Shown piece after piece: positions 17,020-26,084 of a stretch of DNA of 64,000 nt. Position 1 is the stretch's first letter. Every line of letters begins with the position of its first letter. This DNA is from Dinoroseobacter sp013215265 (GTDB lineage Bacteria; Pseudomonadota; Alphaproteobacteria; Rhodobacterales; Rhodobacteraceae). Made by a program: the position numbers and the translations under genes. The notes below the pieces were generated by a model. The model saw nothing but the letters and a program-made list of their open reading frames with translations, was not told the DNA's origin and ran no database searches. The stretch covers positions 868,001-932,000 of the forward strand of contig OY829366.1 in NCBI GenBank assembly GCA_963691755.1. The letters run 5' to 3'.

Positions 17020-17067
17020 GTGAACAATGTTCACGAATCTTTTTGCAGAGATTTGAACGCTGTTCAA
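17020..17067. promoter_or_regulatory. Two TGAAC-3-GTTCA palindromes upstream of DUF2157 gene
   Basis: GTGAAC-AAT-GTTCAC at 17020-17034 and TTGAAC-GCT-GTTCAA at 17053-17067 are perfect 6-bp dyads with a 3-bp spacer. Their centres are 33 bp apart, about three helical turns. The first sits just upstream of the ribosome site of the leftward DUF2157-dipeptidase pair. The pattern is that of operators for a TetR- or MarR-type repressor. No such regulator gene is adjacent. Confidence 0.6.
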
Positions 17068-17282
17068 GAAAAAATTTGTAACTTCTCGCATTTCGCAGAC
17101 ATACACTAACCGCAAGGCGCACAACGCATCTGATGACGTATTTTCGTTGATTTCCTCAATTAGCACAGCGCGCTGATGCGCCTTGCGAAGGTCCAAGATC
17201 CGTCGGTCAAACAGCATATGTTGTGGATAGTTTGAGCGAAACATCCACATCCGGGGGTGATTGGTTGACTTGAGGAGCCGCA

Positions 17283-17300
17283 ATGCCAATGCTTGCATGA
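17283..17300 (+). CDS. Five-codon leader frame coupled to smc
   Basis: GGAG at 17274-17277 is ideally spaced not for smc but for ATG CCA ATG CTT GCA TGA (17283-17300). Its TGA overlaps the smc start as ATGA. The strongest ribosome site before smc therefore drives this leader, suggesting translational coupling. Expression is not shown. Confidence 0.35.
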   Translation: MPMLA

Positions 17301-20300
17301 GCAAAACAACCCCGAGTCGCCCCTTGCGCTTCACTCGCCTACGCCTCAACGGCTTCAAAAGCTTCGTTGACCCGACCGATCTTTTAATCTCGGACGGACT
17401 TACGGGTGTGGTCGGCCCAAACGGGTGCGGAAAATCCAATCTGCTGGAAGCCTTGCGCTGGGTGATGGGCGAAAATCGCCCGACCGCCATGCGCGGTGGC
17501 GGAATGGAAGACGTGATCTTTGCAGGAGCCTCATCGAGGAATGCACGTAACTACGCAGAAGTCACACTGACGATCGATAACTCTGAACGTCTTGCCCCGA
17601 CAGCATTCAACGATGTTGACCAGCTCGAAATCGTAAGACGGATCACGCGTGATGTCGGCAGCGCATATAAAGCGGCGGGCAAGGACGTGCGCGCGCGCGA
17701 TGTTCAGATGCTTTTCGCAGATGCTTCCACCGGCGCACACTCGCCAGCGCTCGTCCGACAGGGGCAGATCTCAGAATTGATCAACGCGCGGCCCAAAGCG
17801 CGTCGGCGTATATTGGAAGAAGCCGCGGGCATCTCAGGGCTTTACCAGAGACGGCATGAGGCAGAGCTTAAACTCAATGCAGCCGAGACCAACCTTTCGC
17901 GCGTAGACGATGTGATCGAAAATCTGACCACGCAATTGGCTCAACTGGCCAGACAGGCACGTCAGGCCGCAAGGTATCGGGAAATCGGCGCCAACATACG
18001 GCAGGCGGAAGGATTGCTTCTTTATCGACGCTGGCGCGAAGCAGACGAAGCCGCAGCAAATGCGCGCGATTTGCTCCGTACCAGAATGACAGAGGCCTCT
18101 GAAGCGGACCGGGGTGCACGGGCAGCCGAAGCCGCGCGTCAAAAAGCAGAGGACCTGTTGCCAGGTTTGCGTGAAGAAGATGCGATCGCGGCAGCCGTGG
18201 TTCAGCGTCTCCTCGTCCAGCGAGACACGCTTTCTGATCAAGCAGACCGAGCGCGTGAGCTTATTGAAACGCTCACCGCAAGGATTGAGCAGATCGATAA
18301 GGACGCAGCTCGCGAGTCCGCTTTGAACCGCGACGCGGGTGAAACCATCGAAACACTTACATGGGAACAGACGGAGCTCGAGAAAGCAGGCACAGGCCAT
18401 GCCGAAAACCTAGCGGAGGCTGAAGTCGCAGCACGCAATGCCGCGGATGTCTTGGGAGAACGCGAAGCAGCGCTGACCGAGCTGACGGAAGACGTTGCCC
18501 GCCTTGCGGCGCGTCACCAATCCGCAGAGCGCCTTGTCTCAGACCATAAACGCAGCGCAGAACGCGCCGAAGCCGAGCAGGCTACCGCCGCTGATGCGCG
18601 CTCTGAAGCGGAAGCAAAACGGAAAGATGCGGAGCTTGCCATGGCAGGGGCGCGTACGTCCGAGGCCGAAGCCAGGGTTGCTGCAGAACAGGCAGAAGCT
18701 GACTTGATCAAAGCGGATGCGACGCGCTCGGATGCACAAACGGCTGAAATTGAAGCGCGGGCTGCGCGATCCGAGGCTGATGGAGAGGTCTCTGCACTGT
18801 CGGCAGAAGTTACCGCCATTTCGCGTCTGCTCGATCGCGATACTGATGCAAAGGGGCAGATCCTAGACAAGATCTCTGTCGAAGCCGGTTTGGAAGCAGC
18901 ATTGGGCGCCGCACTTTCTGATGACCTGAAATACCCCGAAGCAGACAGCGGTTCGGGCTGGGCCACATTGCGTGGGTATAGCGACGTGGCTGCCCTGCCA
19001 GCGGATGCGATCCCACTCGCAATATCAGTGGACGCGCCTGCTGCACTTGATCGCCGCTTGTCGCAGACAGGACTGGTAGCCGACGCAGAAACAGGCATCG
19101 CGTTGCAACCTAAGCTACGTCCTGGTCAGCGTCTGGTGACACGGGCGGGTGATCTTTGGCGTTGGGACGGCTTTGCAATGACGGCTAAAGATGCGCCTTC
19201 TGCGGCTGCCGCGCGGCTTCAGCAGATCAACCGCCTTTCAGCACTTCGCAAAGATTTGGCAGCACTTGAGGAAAGAGCGGTCGAAACGCGTGACGTCCAT
19301 CAACGCGCGCAAGAGAAGCTGACGCAAGCCACGGAAGCTGACAAAGCGGCCCGTCATGCGCGACGCGCTGCTGACACAGCGCTTGCAGATGCAAGCCGTA
19401 CCCTGAGCCGAGCGGAAGCTGACTTCAATCTGGCAGGTGGAAAGCTTGAAAGCCTAGCGCAGGCCATGGCGCGTTATGCCGATGTTGCAACAGAGGCTCG
19501 CACTGCTTTGCGCGAAGCCGAAGGCACATTGGCGAGCCTTGCTGATCTCGCTCAGGCGCGTGCAACACTGGAAGAAGTGCGCATCACGGTTGAAGCGGCA
19601 CGCATGACCATGATGGCACGGCGGGCGGAACAAGACGATTTGCGCCGCACTGGTGAAGCGCGTGAAAAACGCCGCCAAGAGGTCGTGAAGGAGATCTCGG
19701 GCTGGCGGCACCGTCTGGAAACCGCATCTGCGCGCGGTGCGGAATTGGCTGAACGCAGATCCGAAACGGAAGTTTCTTTGAAAGAAGCCAGCGCGGCACC
19801 CGACGAAATTTCGGCCAAGCGCGATGCATTGCAGTCAGAAATTTCTAAGGCTGAGGCGCGTAAAGCCTCCGCTGCTGATACCTTGTCGAGCGCAGAGGGT
19901 GCTTTGCGTCAGGCTGCTCAGGATGCACGTGATGCTGCTACCAAAGCGGGCGAGGCCCGCGAAGCACGCGCAGCAGCAGAGGCAAGGGCAGATGCTGCAA
20001 GCGACTCGGTGGTCGTCGCTGCTGAGCGTATTGGTGAGACCCTGAACACAACACCGCAAGAGCTGCTTGAAGCGCTTGACGCTGATCCCGAAAAGTTACC
20101 AGCCGCCGACGCGATTGAGATCGAACTGGCACGCCTGCGCCGTCAACGTGATGCGCTGGGCGCGGTCAACTTACGTGCGGAAGAAGATGCCAAGGAAGTG
20201 CAGGTTGAGCACGACACGCTATCCACGGAAAAAACTGATCTGGAAGAGGCGATCAAGAAACTTCGCGGTGGTATCTCGGCCTTGAATCGCGAGGGACGCG

Positions 20301-20776
20301 AGCGCTTGCTAACAGCATTCGAGGAAGTGAACCGGAACTTCTCGACGCTCTTCACCCATCTTTTCGGGGGCGGTGAGGCCAAGCTGGTGCTTGTGGAATC
20401 CGATGATCCGCTTGAGGCCGGTCTGGAGATCATGTGTCAGCCACCTGGCAAAAAGCTTTCGACCCTTTCACTGCTGTCTGGCGGCGAACAGACGCTGACC
20501 GCTCTAGCGCTGATTTTTGCGGTCTTCCTTGCCAACCCCGCACCGATTTGTGTGCTCGATGAGGTCGACGCCCCGCTTGATGACGCAAACGTGGCCCGTT
20601 TCTGCGATCTTCTCGATGAAATGACCCGGCGGACTGAAACCCGCTTCCTGATCATCACGCACCACGCCGTGACCATGAGCAGAATGGATCGCCTGTTTGG
20701 CGTAACCATGGGAGAGCAAGGCGTCAGCCAACTGGTGAGTGTTGACTTGAAGAAGGCTGAAACGTTGGTCGCATAA
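17297..20776 (+). CDS. smc: Chromosome segregation protein SMC
   Basis: A 1159-residue SMC ATPase that organises and helps segregate the chromosome. Walker A is GPNGCGKS at 40-47; the C-terminal head has LLSGGEQTLTALAL near 1060 and Walker B ICVLDEVDAPLDD near 1085. Two long, Ala/Glu/Arg-rich coiled coils (about 170-510 and 650-1000) flank a hinge region around 520-620. Length is normal. The start at 17297 overlaps a mini-frame; no closer ribosome site exists. ScpA/ScpB partners are not in the window. Confidence 0.95.
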   Translation: MSKTTPSRPLRFTRLRLNGFKSFVDPTDLLISDGLTGVVGPNGCGKSNLLEALRWVMGENRPTAMRGGGMEDVIFAGASSRNARNYAEVTLTIDNSERLAPTAFNDVDQLEIVRRITRDVGSAYKAAGKDVRARDVQMLFADASTGAHSPALVRQGQISELINARPKARRRILEEAAGISGLYQRRHEAELKLNAAETNLSRVDDVIENLTTQLAQLARQARQAARYREIGANIRQAEGLLLYRRWREADEAAANARDLLRTRMTEASEADRGARAAEAARQKAEDLLPGLREEDAIAAAVVQRLLVQRDTLSDQADRARELIETLTARIEQIDKDAARESALNRDAGETIETLTWEQTELEKAGTGHAENLAEAEVAARNAADVLGEREAALTELTEDVARLAARHQSAERLVSDHKRSAERAEAEQATAADARSEAEAKRKDAELAMAGARTSEAEARVAAEQAEADLIKADATRSDAQTAEIEARAARSEADGEVSALSAEVTAISRLLDRDTDAKGQILDKISVEAGLEAALGAALSDDLKYPEADSGSGWATLRGYSDVAALPADAIPLAISVDAPAALDRRLSQTGLVADAETGIALQPKLRPGQRLVTRAGDLWRWDGFAMTAKDAPSAAAARLQQINRLSALRKDLAALEERAVETRDVHQRAQEKLTQATEADKAARHARRAADTALADASRTLSRAEADFNLAGGKLESLAQAMARYADVATEARTALREAEGTLASLADLAQARATLEEVRITVEAARMTMMARRAEQDDLRRTGEAREKRRQEVVKEISGWRHRLETASARGAELAERRSETEVSLKEASAAPDEISAKRDALQSEISKAEARKASAADTLSSAEGALRQAAQDARDAATKAGEAREARAAAEARADAASDSVVVAAERIGETLNTTPQELLEALDADPEKLPAADAIEIELARLRRQRDALGAVNLRAEEDAKEVQVEHDTLSTEKTDLEEAIKKLRGGISALNREGRERLLTAFEEVNRNFSTLFTHLFGGGEAKLVLVESDDPLEAGLEIMCQPPGKKLSTLSLLSGGEQTLTALALIFAVFLANPAPICVLDEVDAPLDDANVARFCDLLDEMTRRTETRFLIITHHAVTMSRMDRLFGVTMGEQGVSQLVSVDLKKAETLVA

Positions 20777-20802
20777 TCAGCCCAGCGATATGTCGATCTA
20801 GC

Positions 20803-20826
20803 TTTGAAGGCTATTTAGCTTTCAAA
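20803..20826 (+). terminator. Hairpin between smc and the convergent transglycosylase
   Basis: TTTGAAGGCTA (20803-20813) pairs with TAGCTTTCAAA (20816-20826) through ten Watson-Crick pairs and one G-T wobble. It lies 27 bp after the smc stop. The following AACTTTGT is a poor T-tract, so termination may be inefficient. Confidence 0.4.
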
Positions 20827-20905
20827 AACTTTGTATGCGCTATTGCCATTAGAATGGCGCCGGGCTGCCTCAACAACTTGGGTTTTGCTGAAGAGGCTCT
20901 TACTT

Positions 20906-22075
20906 TTAAAGACTGTTCAAAAGCTGGCGCGTTGGCCAGGCATCGGCAGGTAGACCCAATCGTTGCTGTTCAGCACGAACTGCAGCACGGGTTCCGGCCC
21001 CCAAGATACCATCGATGGCGCCTACGTCATGGCCCCTCGCTGCAAGCTTTGTCTGTAATGCCTTCATTTCGCCCTCACCCAGAACGGGGCTGGGATTGCC
21101 GGGATCAAACACAGGAGCACCTAGCAGTCGGGTCGCGAAATAGGCTGCGGATGTTACGTATACAAAGCTTTGGTTCCACTCAAAATAAATCTGGAAGTTA
21201 GGGTAGCCGAGGAAGGCCGGACCGTTACGGCCCTCGGGAAGGATCAATGAGGCCTGCAGATCGCTGCGGATCTCTCCCCAGCGTGGTCGAACGCCCAGTC
21301 GCTGCCATTCTGCCCCTGACTTTGACACATGCAAACCTGCATCCGCCCAATTCATCTGATCGGGAACGCTGACCTCCTGCAACCAGGGCTCATTCCGACG
21401 CCATCCAAAACTCGAAAGCATATTCGCCCCCGACATCAAAGCATCCGCCTGAGATGTTTTCAGGTAAACATGTCCATCACCGTCGCCATCAATCCCTTTG
21501 GTCAGGATGTCTTCCGGAAGCATCTGGAACATGCCGATTTCGCCTGCCCATGCGCCGGTCGTGTTAACGGGGTCAAAATCTCCGTCTTCAAATAGCTCAA
21601 GCGCGGCAAAAACTTGAGGACGGAAGAGGTCTGGTCGCCTGCAGTCATGTGAGAGGGTTACAAGGCTGTTAAGCGTATTGTAGTCCCCCTGAAAGGCGCC
21701 AAAATCTGTTTCCAGCGCCCAAAACGCCAGCATCACACCCCGGTTTAAGCCCCAGCGACGCTCGATCTCGTCGAAGATTGCATCATAGCGTTCGGCATTG
21801 CGACGCCCATTGTCGATCCGGTTCTGACTGATCACGCGACGCGCAAATTCGGTGAAGCCGATGGTGAATATGCCCTGCGCGCGGTCGGCTCGGATGGTTC
21901 GGGGGTCCTGTTGGACACTGCGGAAGAACCGATCAATTGTCGCCTGATCATGACCCTTGCTCAGCGCTTCGGTTTTCAGCCCGTTCACAAAACTACCGAA
22001 ACCTCCGCCACACTGGGCGCTGGCGGTTGTTCCAAGGGCCAAAAGCCCGGCGGTTAGGAAACTCAGTAAGCGCAT
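20906..22075 (-). CDS. Lytic murein transglycosylase with C-terminal peptidoglycan-binding domain
   Basis: A 389-residue exported enzyme that cleaves peptidoglycan glycan strands to form 1,6-anhydro ends. A signal peptide (MRLLSFLTAGLLALGTTASA) is followed by an MltB-like catalytic domain with the probable catalytic E122 in FWALETDFGAF. The last 60 residues (LAARGHDVGAIDGILGAGTR) form a PG_binding_1 domain. The start at 22075 is fixed by the signal peptide; the frame remains open far upstream without family resemblance. No lipobox cysteine follows the signal, so it is probably periplasmic and soluble. Confidence 0.9.
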   Translation of the reverse strand: MRLLSFLTAGLLALGTTASAQCGGGFGSFVNGLKTEALSKGHDQATIDRFFRSVQQDPRTIRADRAQGIFTIGFTEFARRVISQNRIDNGRRNAERYDAIFDEIERRWGLNRGVMLAFWALETDFGAFQGDYNTLNSLVTLSHDCRRPDLFRPQVFAALELFEDGDFDPVNTTGAWAGEIGMFQMLPEDILTKGIDGDGDGHVYLKTSQADALMSGANMLSSFGWRRNEPWLQEVSVPDQMNWADAGLHVSKSGAEWQRLGVRPRWGEIRSDLQASLILPEGRNGPAFLGYPNFQIYFEWNQSFVYVTSAAYFATRLLGAPVFDPGNPSPVLGEGEMKALQTKLAARGHDVGAIDGILGAGTRAAVRAEQQRLGLPADAWPTRQLLNSL

Positions 22076-22151
22076 CTTGGCAGTACTCCAAAGGTTAATG
22101 CGAGCGGGTTTAGGCAACCTACCAGCACGACGAAATCTGGCAAGCTTCCTC

Positions 22152-23057
22152 CTAAAACACGGCCCAGACGCACACGCCTGCGAAGCATATAAACCAAACT
22201 TTCCAGAGCATGCGGCAAGCATCAAGAATGTCTGTCGCGTTGAGTTCGCGGCGTGCATCTCCATTGACCCATGGCAAATCGCGGAGCTGACCGTGGTAAC
22301 TTCTTGGGCCAGAAAGCGCGAGGTTGAGCGCACCAGCCATTGCGCTTTCAGGCCAACCGGCATTGGGCGAGCGGTGCAAAGGGGCATCCCGTTGCGCGAT
22401 GCGCAGAACACCGAGCTGCCACGCTGAGATGGCGATCAACAAAGCAGTCAGGCGCGCTGGAAGATAGTTCACCAAGTCATCTATCTTTGCAGCGCCCCAG
22501 CCAAATTCTGCATATTTTTCGGTACGGTAGCCGATCATGCTGTCTGCTGTATTGATCAGCTTGTAGCAAACGATACCGGGCAACCCGAGAAGCAGAAACC
22601 AAAACAGTGGCGCAATCACGCCGTCTGAGAGGTTTTCTGCCGCGCTCTCAATCGCTGCGCGAGAAACATCTGAACTTGTCATTTCGTTGGTGTCACGACC
22701 GACAATCATGGCGACCGATTGCTGTCCTTCGCCCACTCCATATCCAAGTGCGAGAGCAACAGCCTGCACGTGTTGAACCAATGAACGCTGCGCGAGCAGC
22801 GCAGCACCAAGCAAGATCTCTACAATTGGCCCAAGCAAGGGAAGTTGTGCGATGAGCGCAGACAATACAAAGGCTACAACAATCAGGACAAGCATGCCCA
22901 ATAGGCCCCTTAGCTGTTTTTGCGGACCTAAATTGAAGTGGGTATCAAACCAACCAATGACACGCCCCATAATAACCGCGGGATGAGGCCAACGATCATA
23001 GAGTGCGCGGGGTTCACCGAAAACCGCATCGAGCAACATTGCGAGAGCGAGTGTCAT
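22152..23057 (-). CDS. cobD: Adenosylcobinamide-phosphate synthase
   Basis: A 301-residue inner-membrane protein of the CobD/CbiB family, which attaches aminopropanol (phosphate) to the cobyric acid side chain in B12 synthesis. The N-terminal LLDAVFGEPRALYDRWPHP and the DGVIAPLFWF and GYRTEKYAEFGWGAAKIDD segments are characteristic. Several hydrophobic segments are visible. It overlaps cobC by 4 nt (ATGA), so the two are cotranscribed. Confidence 0.94.
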   Translation of the reverse strand: MTLALAMLLDAVFGEPRALYDRWPHPAVIMGRVIGWFDTHFNLGPQKQLRGLLGMLVLIVVAFVLSALIAQLPLLGPIVEILLGAALLAQRSLVQHVQAVALALGYGVGEGQQSVAMIVGRDTNEMTSSDVSRAAIESAAENLSDGVIAPLFWFLLLGLPGIVCYKLINTADSMIGYRTEKYAEFGWGAAKIDDLVNYLPARLTALLIAISAWQLGVLRIAQRDAPLHRSPNAGWPESAMAGALNLALSGPRSYHGQLRDLPWVNGDARRELNATDILDACRMLWKVWFICFAGVCVWAVF

Positions 23058-24019
23058 GGCAGGTCCTGCACGGCTTCAGCTACGCGCTCCCAAGCGTCAG
23101 CGGATCCCGGTAAGCCAAGGCGCAGCCATGTGTCCGAATAGGGAAACCGACGGGTCCAAATCTTTTTGTTTGCAAACGCGTTTTGTGCGGCTTCCGCATT
23201 TGACGTTTTATAAAGACGAAAGAGTGGCGAGCCACCGACCAGATGCGTACGGCCGGATTGTAAAACCAACCGATCCAAGCGGTTTGCGTCTGCAATTAGC
23301 CTTTGCCGCGTTTTCTTAGCCCAGGCCGAGTCCAGAAGGGCGCGCGTGCCGATATCCAGCGCGGGTCCTGAAACAGACCAGGGACCCAATCGCGCCCTAA
23401 TGGCTTCAATTGTGTCAGGGTGTCCTATTGCAAAACCCAGCCGTAAACCTGCGAGCCCCCAAAATTTGCCAAAGCTTTTCAAGATGATCACGCCAGGATG
23501 ATGTGCAAGCGCGGAAAGTGTCAGCTCCGGGTTTGGATCAGCAAAACTTTCGTCGATGATCACAAATTGATACCGGTCGAGCGCATCGCCTTGAAAGATT
23601 TTTCCATCTGGGTTGTTGGGATGCACGATGACGCGCGCTTCGGCGCTATCTTCAGATGAAACGACATCCCATCCATGCGCTAAAAAAGACCCGGCGTGTT
23701 CGTTGTAGGTCGGGCTGTCGATGGCAACCCGCCCGGCTTCTCGCAACCCTGGCAACGCAGCGATAAGTGCGGACGCCCCCGGTGCTGCGATTAAGCTCTG
23801 GTTGTTTGGAACATTCCAGAAACGCTTCCCGGCGGCGATCAGGTTGGCCAACGCGGTTTCATCAGGTAAGGCTGTCCAAAGCTCAGCATTGAGGTGAGGC
23901 ACGGGGTAGGGGATCGGGTTTATACCCGTTGATAGGTCTATCCAATCTTGACGTTCGCCGCCCCAAGCTTGGCGTGCAGCGTCAAGATTGCCTCCATGAT
24001 CACGCTTGTCGCCCGACAT
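23054..24019 (-). CDS. cobC: Threonine-phosphate decarboxylase
   Basis: A 321-residue PLP aminotransferase-fold enzyme that supplies (R)-1-amino-2-propanol phosphate for cobalamin. The N-terminus DLSTGINPIPYPVP is typical of CobC/CobD-type decarboxylases, and the PLP lysine is K185 in KSFGKFWGLAG. It is the first gene of the cobC-cobD pair (alphaproteobacterial naming, where cobC is the decarboxylase). No cobalamin riboswitch is seen in the short upstream spacer. Confidence 0.92.
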   Translation of the reverse strand: MSGDKRDHGGNLDAARQAWGGERQDWIDLSTGINPIPYPVPHLNAELWTALPDETALANLIAAGKRFWNVPNNQSLIAAPGASALIAALPGLREAGRVAIDSPTYNEHAGSFLAHGWDVVSSEDSAEARVIVHPNNPDGKIFQGDALDRYQFVIIDESFADPNPELTLSALAHHPGVIILKSFGKFWGLAGLRLGFAIGHPDTIEAIRARLGPWSVSGPALDIGTRALLDSAWAKKTRQRLIADANRLDRLVLQSGRTHLVGGSPLFRLYKTSNAEAAQNAFANKKIWTRRFPYSDTWLRLGLPGSADAWERVAEAVQDLP

Positions 24020-24155
24020 TGCGCACTCCTGCGGTTTTGCGAGTAGTTAGGGCTAAAACCTGAAAATAGCGCGGCCCGCAACGACCTTGTGCTATGTGTC
24101 CGCATGGGGTGACTCGCAGGTTTGGAAAGAATCAGCGAAACGGAACGTGTTGAGC

Positions 24156-24539
24156 ATGCAGGTTTTGATTGTAGAGCGGCAGGAATCTCTGGCTGAAGTT
24201 TGGAGCCGGCACTTGCAACGCATGGGCGCTGAGGTGGTGGTAGGGGCCGACGCCGAGCGCGCAATTCGTGCGCTCAATCAAAATCCTATCGATGTTTTGG
24301 TGATCAATCTATCGCTAGACGAAGATGCTGCACTGGCAATTTCAGACTACGCAGCCTATCGGAGACCTGAGGCAAAAGTTATCTTCGTAACCTCGAAAAC
24401 ATTCTTTTCTGACGGTTCGATTTTCCAACACGCGACAAACGCAGCAGCTATGTTGCCTCAGGACACTCCTCCGGCAGATCTTGCAGCTGTCGTTCAACAT
24501 TATGCAGGTACATCATCCGAAGGCTCGGGCGTCGATTAA
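24156..24539 (+). CDS. Stand-alone receiver-like protein lacking the phosphoacceptor Asp
   Basis: A 127-residue single-domain protein with the fold pattern of a response-regulator receiver: MQVLIVERQESL, then VLVINLSLDED, then VIFVTSKTFF. The usual acidic pair is ER, and the phosphorylated Asp at the end of beta-3 is Asn (VINLSL), while the conserved Lys of beta-5 is kept. It is therefore probably not phosphorylated in the standard way. The start at 24156 is preferred because the domain begins there; upstream GTG/ATG codons are in frame. It is divergent from cobC. Role unknown. Confidence 0.7.
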   Translation: MQVLIVERQESLAEVWSRHLQRMGAEVVVGADAERAIRALNQNPIDVLVINLSLDEDAALAISDYAAYRRPEAKVIFVTSKTFFSDGSIFQHATNAAAMLPQDTPPADLAAVVQHYAGTSSEGSGVD

Positions 24540-24540
24540 A

Positions 24541-25530
24541 CTAGGACACTGTCATGCTGCCGCGGCCGTGAGGCTCCATAAAATCAATGATTGGATTTAT
24601 CGGAATAATTCGATGCGGATTAACCGATTCATGGCTGTAGTGATAGTGCCGTACGATATGCTCGAAATTCGTTGTCTCTGAGACGCCCGGCATCTGAAAA
24701 AGTTCACGTGTATATGCCCAGATATTTGGGTAATCGATGACGCGCTTCCGGTTACATTTGAAGTGCAGATGATAAACCAGGTCGAACCGTAACAATGTGG
24801 TAAGCAGCCGCCAATCCGCTTCGGTGACGCGGTCCCCGGTTAAGTAGCGGTGAGTGGATAACCGATCTTCAACCCAGTCTAGAGAACTAAAAAGTGTCGT
24901 TACAGCATCGTCATATGCAGATTGTGTTGAAGCAAAACCTGACTTGTAAACACCGTTGTTTATGTCGTGATAGATGCGCTCATTCACGTCATCGATTTTA
25001 CCGCGCAATTCATCAGGGTAGAAGTCGAGTGTGTTGCCAGTCAGCGCATTGAACGCTGAATTGAACATGCGGATGATCTCGGAGGACTCGTTGCTTACGA
25101 TGGTTTCGCGTTTCTTGTCCCATAGAATTGGTACGGTTACGCGCCCCGACACTTCAGGTTCAGCTTTTGTGTAAACATCGCGAGCAAATGATAAACCGTA
25201 CAAGCTGTCTCCGGTTGTACCTTCAAAATCAGTGCCAAAGTGCCACCCGTCCTCCAGCATGTCGGGATGGACCACTGATATGCTGATGTGCTCGGTTAAA
25301 TCCTTCAGCGCACGGAAGATTAAAGTGCGGTGGGCCCATGGGCAGGCATAGCTGACATAGAGATGGTAACGGCCCGACTCGGCTGCGAAGCCCCCTGTTC
25401 CACTTTGGCCAGATGACCCATCCGGTGTAATCCAATTGCGGAATCCGGCGGTTGTGCGGACAAATTTGCCGCCTGTGTTGCTGGTTGTGAGTGAGGCCAC
25501 CTGCCATTCGCCATTGATCAACTGGCCCAT
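24541..25530 (-). CDS. Glutathionyl-hydroquinone reductase (omega-type GST)
   Basis: A 329-residue enzyme of the YqjG/ECM4 (Xi-class) family, which removes glutathione from glutathionyl-hydroquinones. The thioredoxin-fold active site is Y-A-C63-P-W-A-H-R, with TVPILWDKKRETIVSNESSEI for glutathione binding and a C-terminal helical domain with the family sequence THRYLTGDRVTEADWRL. Full length. It ends one base from the convergent receiver-like gene. It may protect against quinones, but the context gives no substrate. Confidence 0.92.
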   Translation of the reverse strand: MGQLINGEWQVASLTTSNTGGKFVRTTAGFRNWITPDGSSGQSGTGGFAAESGRYHLYVSYACPWAHRTLIFRALKDLTEHISISVVHPDMLEDGWHFGTDFEGTTGDSLYGLSFARDVYTKAEPEVSGRVTVPILWDKKRETIVSNESSEIIRMFNSAFNALTGNTLDFYPDELRGKIDDVNERIYHDINNGVYKSGFASTQSAYDDAVTTLFSSLDWVEDRLSTHRYLTGDRVTEADWRLLTTLLRFDLVYHLHFKCNRKRVIDYPNIWAYTRELFQMPGVSETTNFEHIVRHYHYSHESVNPHRIIPINPIIDFMEPHGRGSMTVS

Positions 25531-25650
25531 ACTAAAGCTCCTGTTTCTACTGATTTGGAGTTAGATGGCGCCGAATTGGTTTGTATCAAAGAGCGATAGG
25601 CGCGCATCGTTCGCGCGAAATTGCACAGAGTATCATTCGTCGGATTTTAG

Positions 25651-25694
25651 TTTTCCACAGTATTTTTCTTGACCTTATCCACAATTCATCCACG
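25651..25694 (+). promoter_or_regulatory. Cluster of DnaA-box-like sites
   Basis: TTTTCCACA (25651-25659) and TTATCCACA (25675-25683) both match the DnaA-box consensus TTWTNCACA in the same orientation, 24 bp apart. A weaker TCATCCACG follows at 25686-25694. A possible -35 TTGACC (25669-25674) directly abuts the second box, so bound DnaA would meet the promoter of the next gene. The area is AT-rich. Function is not shown. Confidence 0.5.
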
Positions 25695-25730
25695 TTACGG
25701 GCGGGAACGCTTTTGGGGGAAAGTGGGATT

Positions 25731-26084
25731 ATGTCGACGTTTTTACCGCAAGAGGTGCGAGAGGGACTGGAGTTGGCGCGCAAAAAAGCGATGCGCAAAG
25801 CGTCTCGCCTGCGGGTTTCTGTTGGGACCGAAGTTGTTCCAATCCTGAAGTTTGAAGAAACTGAATTCAAAGTAGATATTGCAAATGCGCCTAGCTTGCG
25901 TGGTTTCGTTGATATCTACGATGGGTCGCGCCATCTGTACCAAGCGCTCATCCTCGCGAGCCGAGAAGAGGGTGATCAGATGGTCTATGAGTTCAAGCGT
26001 ATGACCGCGGCTGCTGATACCGCGGCTCTCGATTATGAGCGTGCGGACGACGCGCCCGTCGCCCTTATCGGGCACGCGACTTAA
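25731..26084 (+). CDS. Conserved-looking hypothetical protein
   Basis: A 117-residue soluble protein (MSTFLPQEVREGLELARKK) with a basic N-terminal helix followed by a mostly beta region (LRGFVDIYDGSRHLYQALIL). No catalytic motif, signal or membrane segment is seen, and I do not assign a function. The ATG at 25731 follows GTGGGA; the frame is open further upstream but that part lacks coding character and holds DnaA-box-like sites. It ends directly against the convergent patB-like gene. Confidence 0.7.
   Translation: MSTFLPQEVREGLELARKKAMRKASRLRVSVGTEVVPILKFEETEFKVDIANAPSLRGFVDIYDGSRHLYQALILASREEGDQMVYEFKRMTAAADTAALDYERADDAPVALIGHAT

Noticed and set aside
17020..17067. LexA (SOS) boxes
   Set aside because: Alphaproteobacterial LexA sites are direct GTTC-7-GTTC repeats; these are inverted repeats and the GTTC copies are not spaced by 7.
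22076..22411. N-terminal extension of the lytic transglycosylase
   Set aside because: A clear signal peptide begins at 22075; the extension lacks family similarity and overlaps cobD on the same strand in another frame.
25651..25694. Chromosomal replication origin
   Set aside because: Only two good DnaA boxes, no adjacent origin-type genes (dnaA, dnaN, hemE, gid) and no clear AT-rich unwinding region; kept only as a DnaA-box finding.
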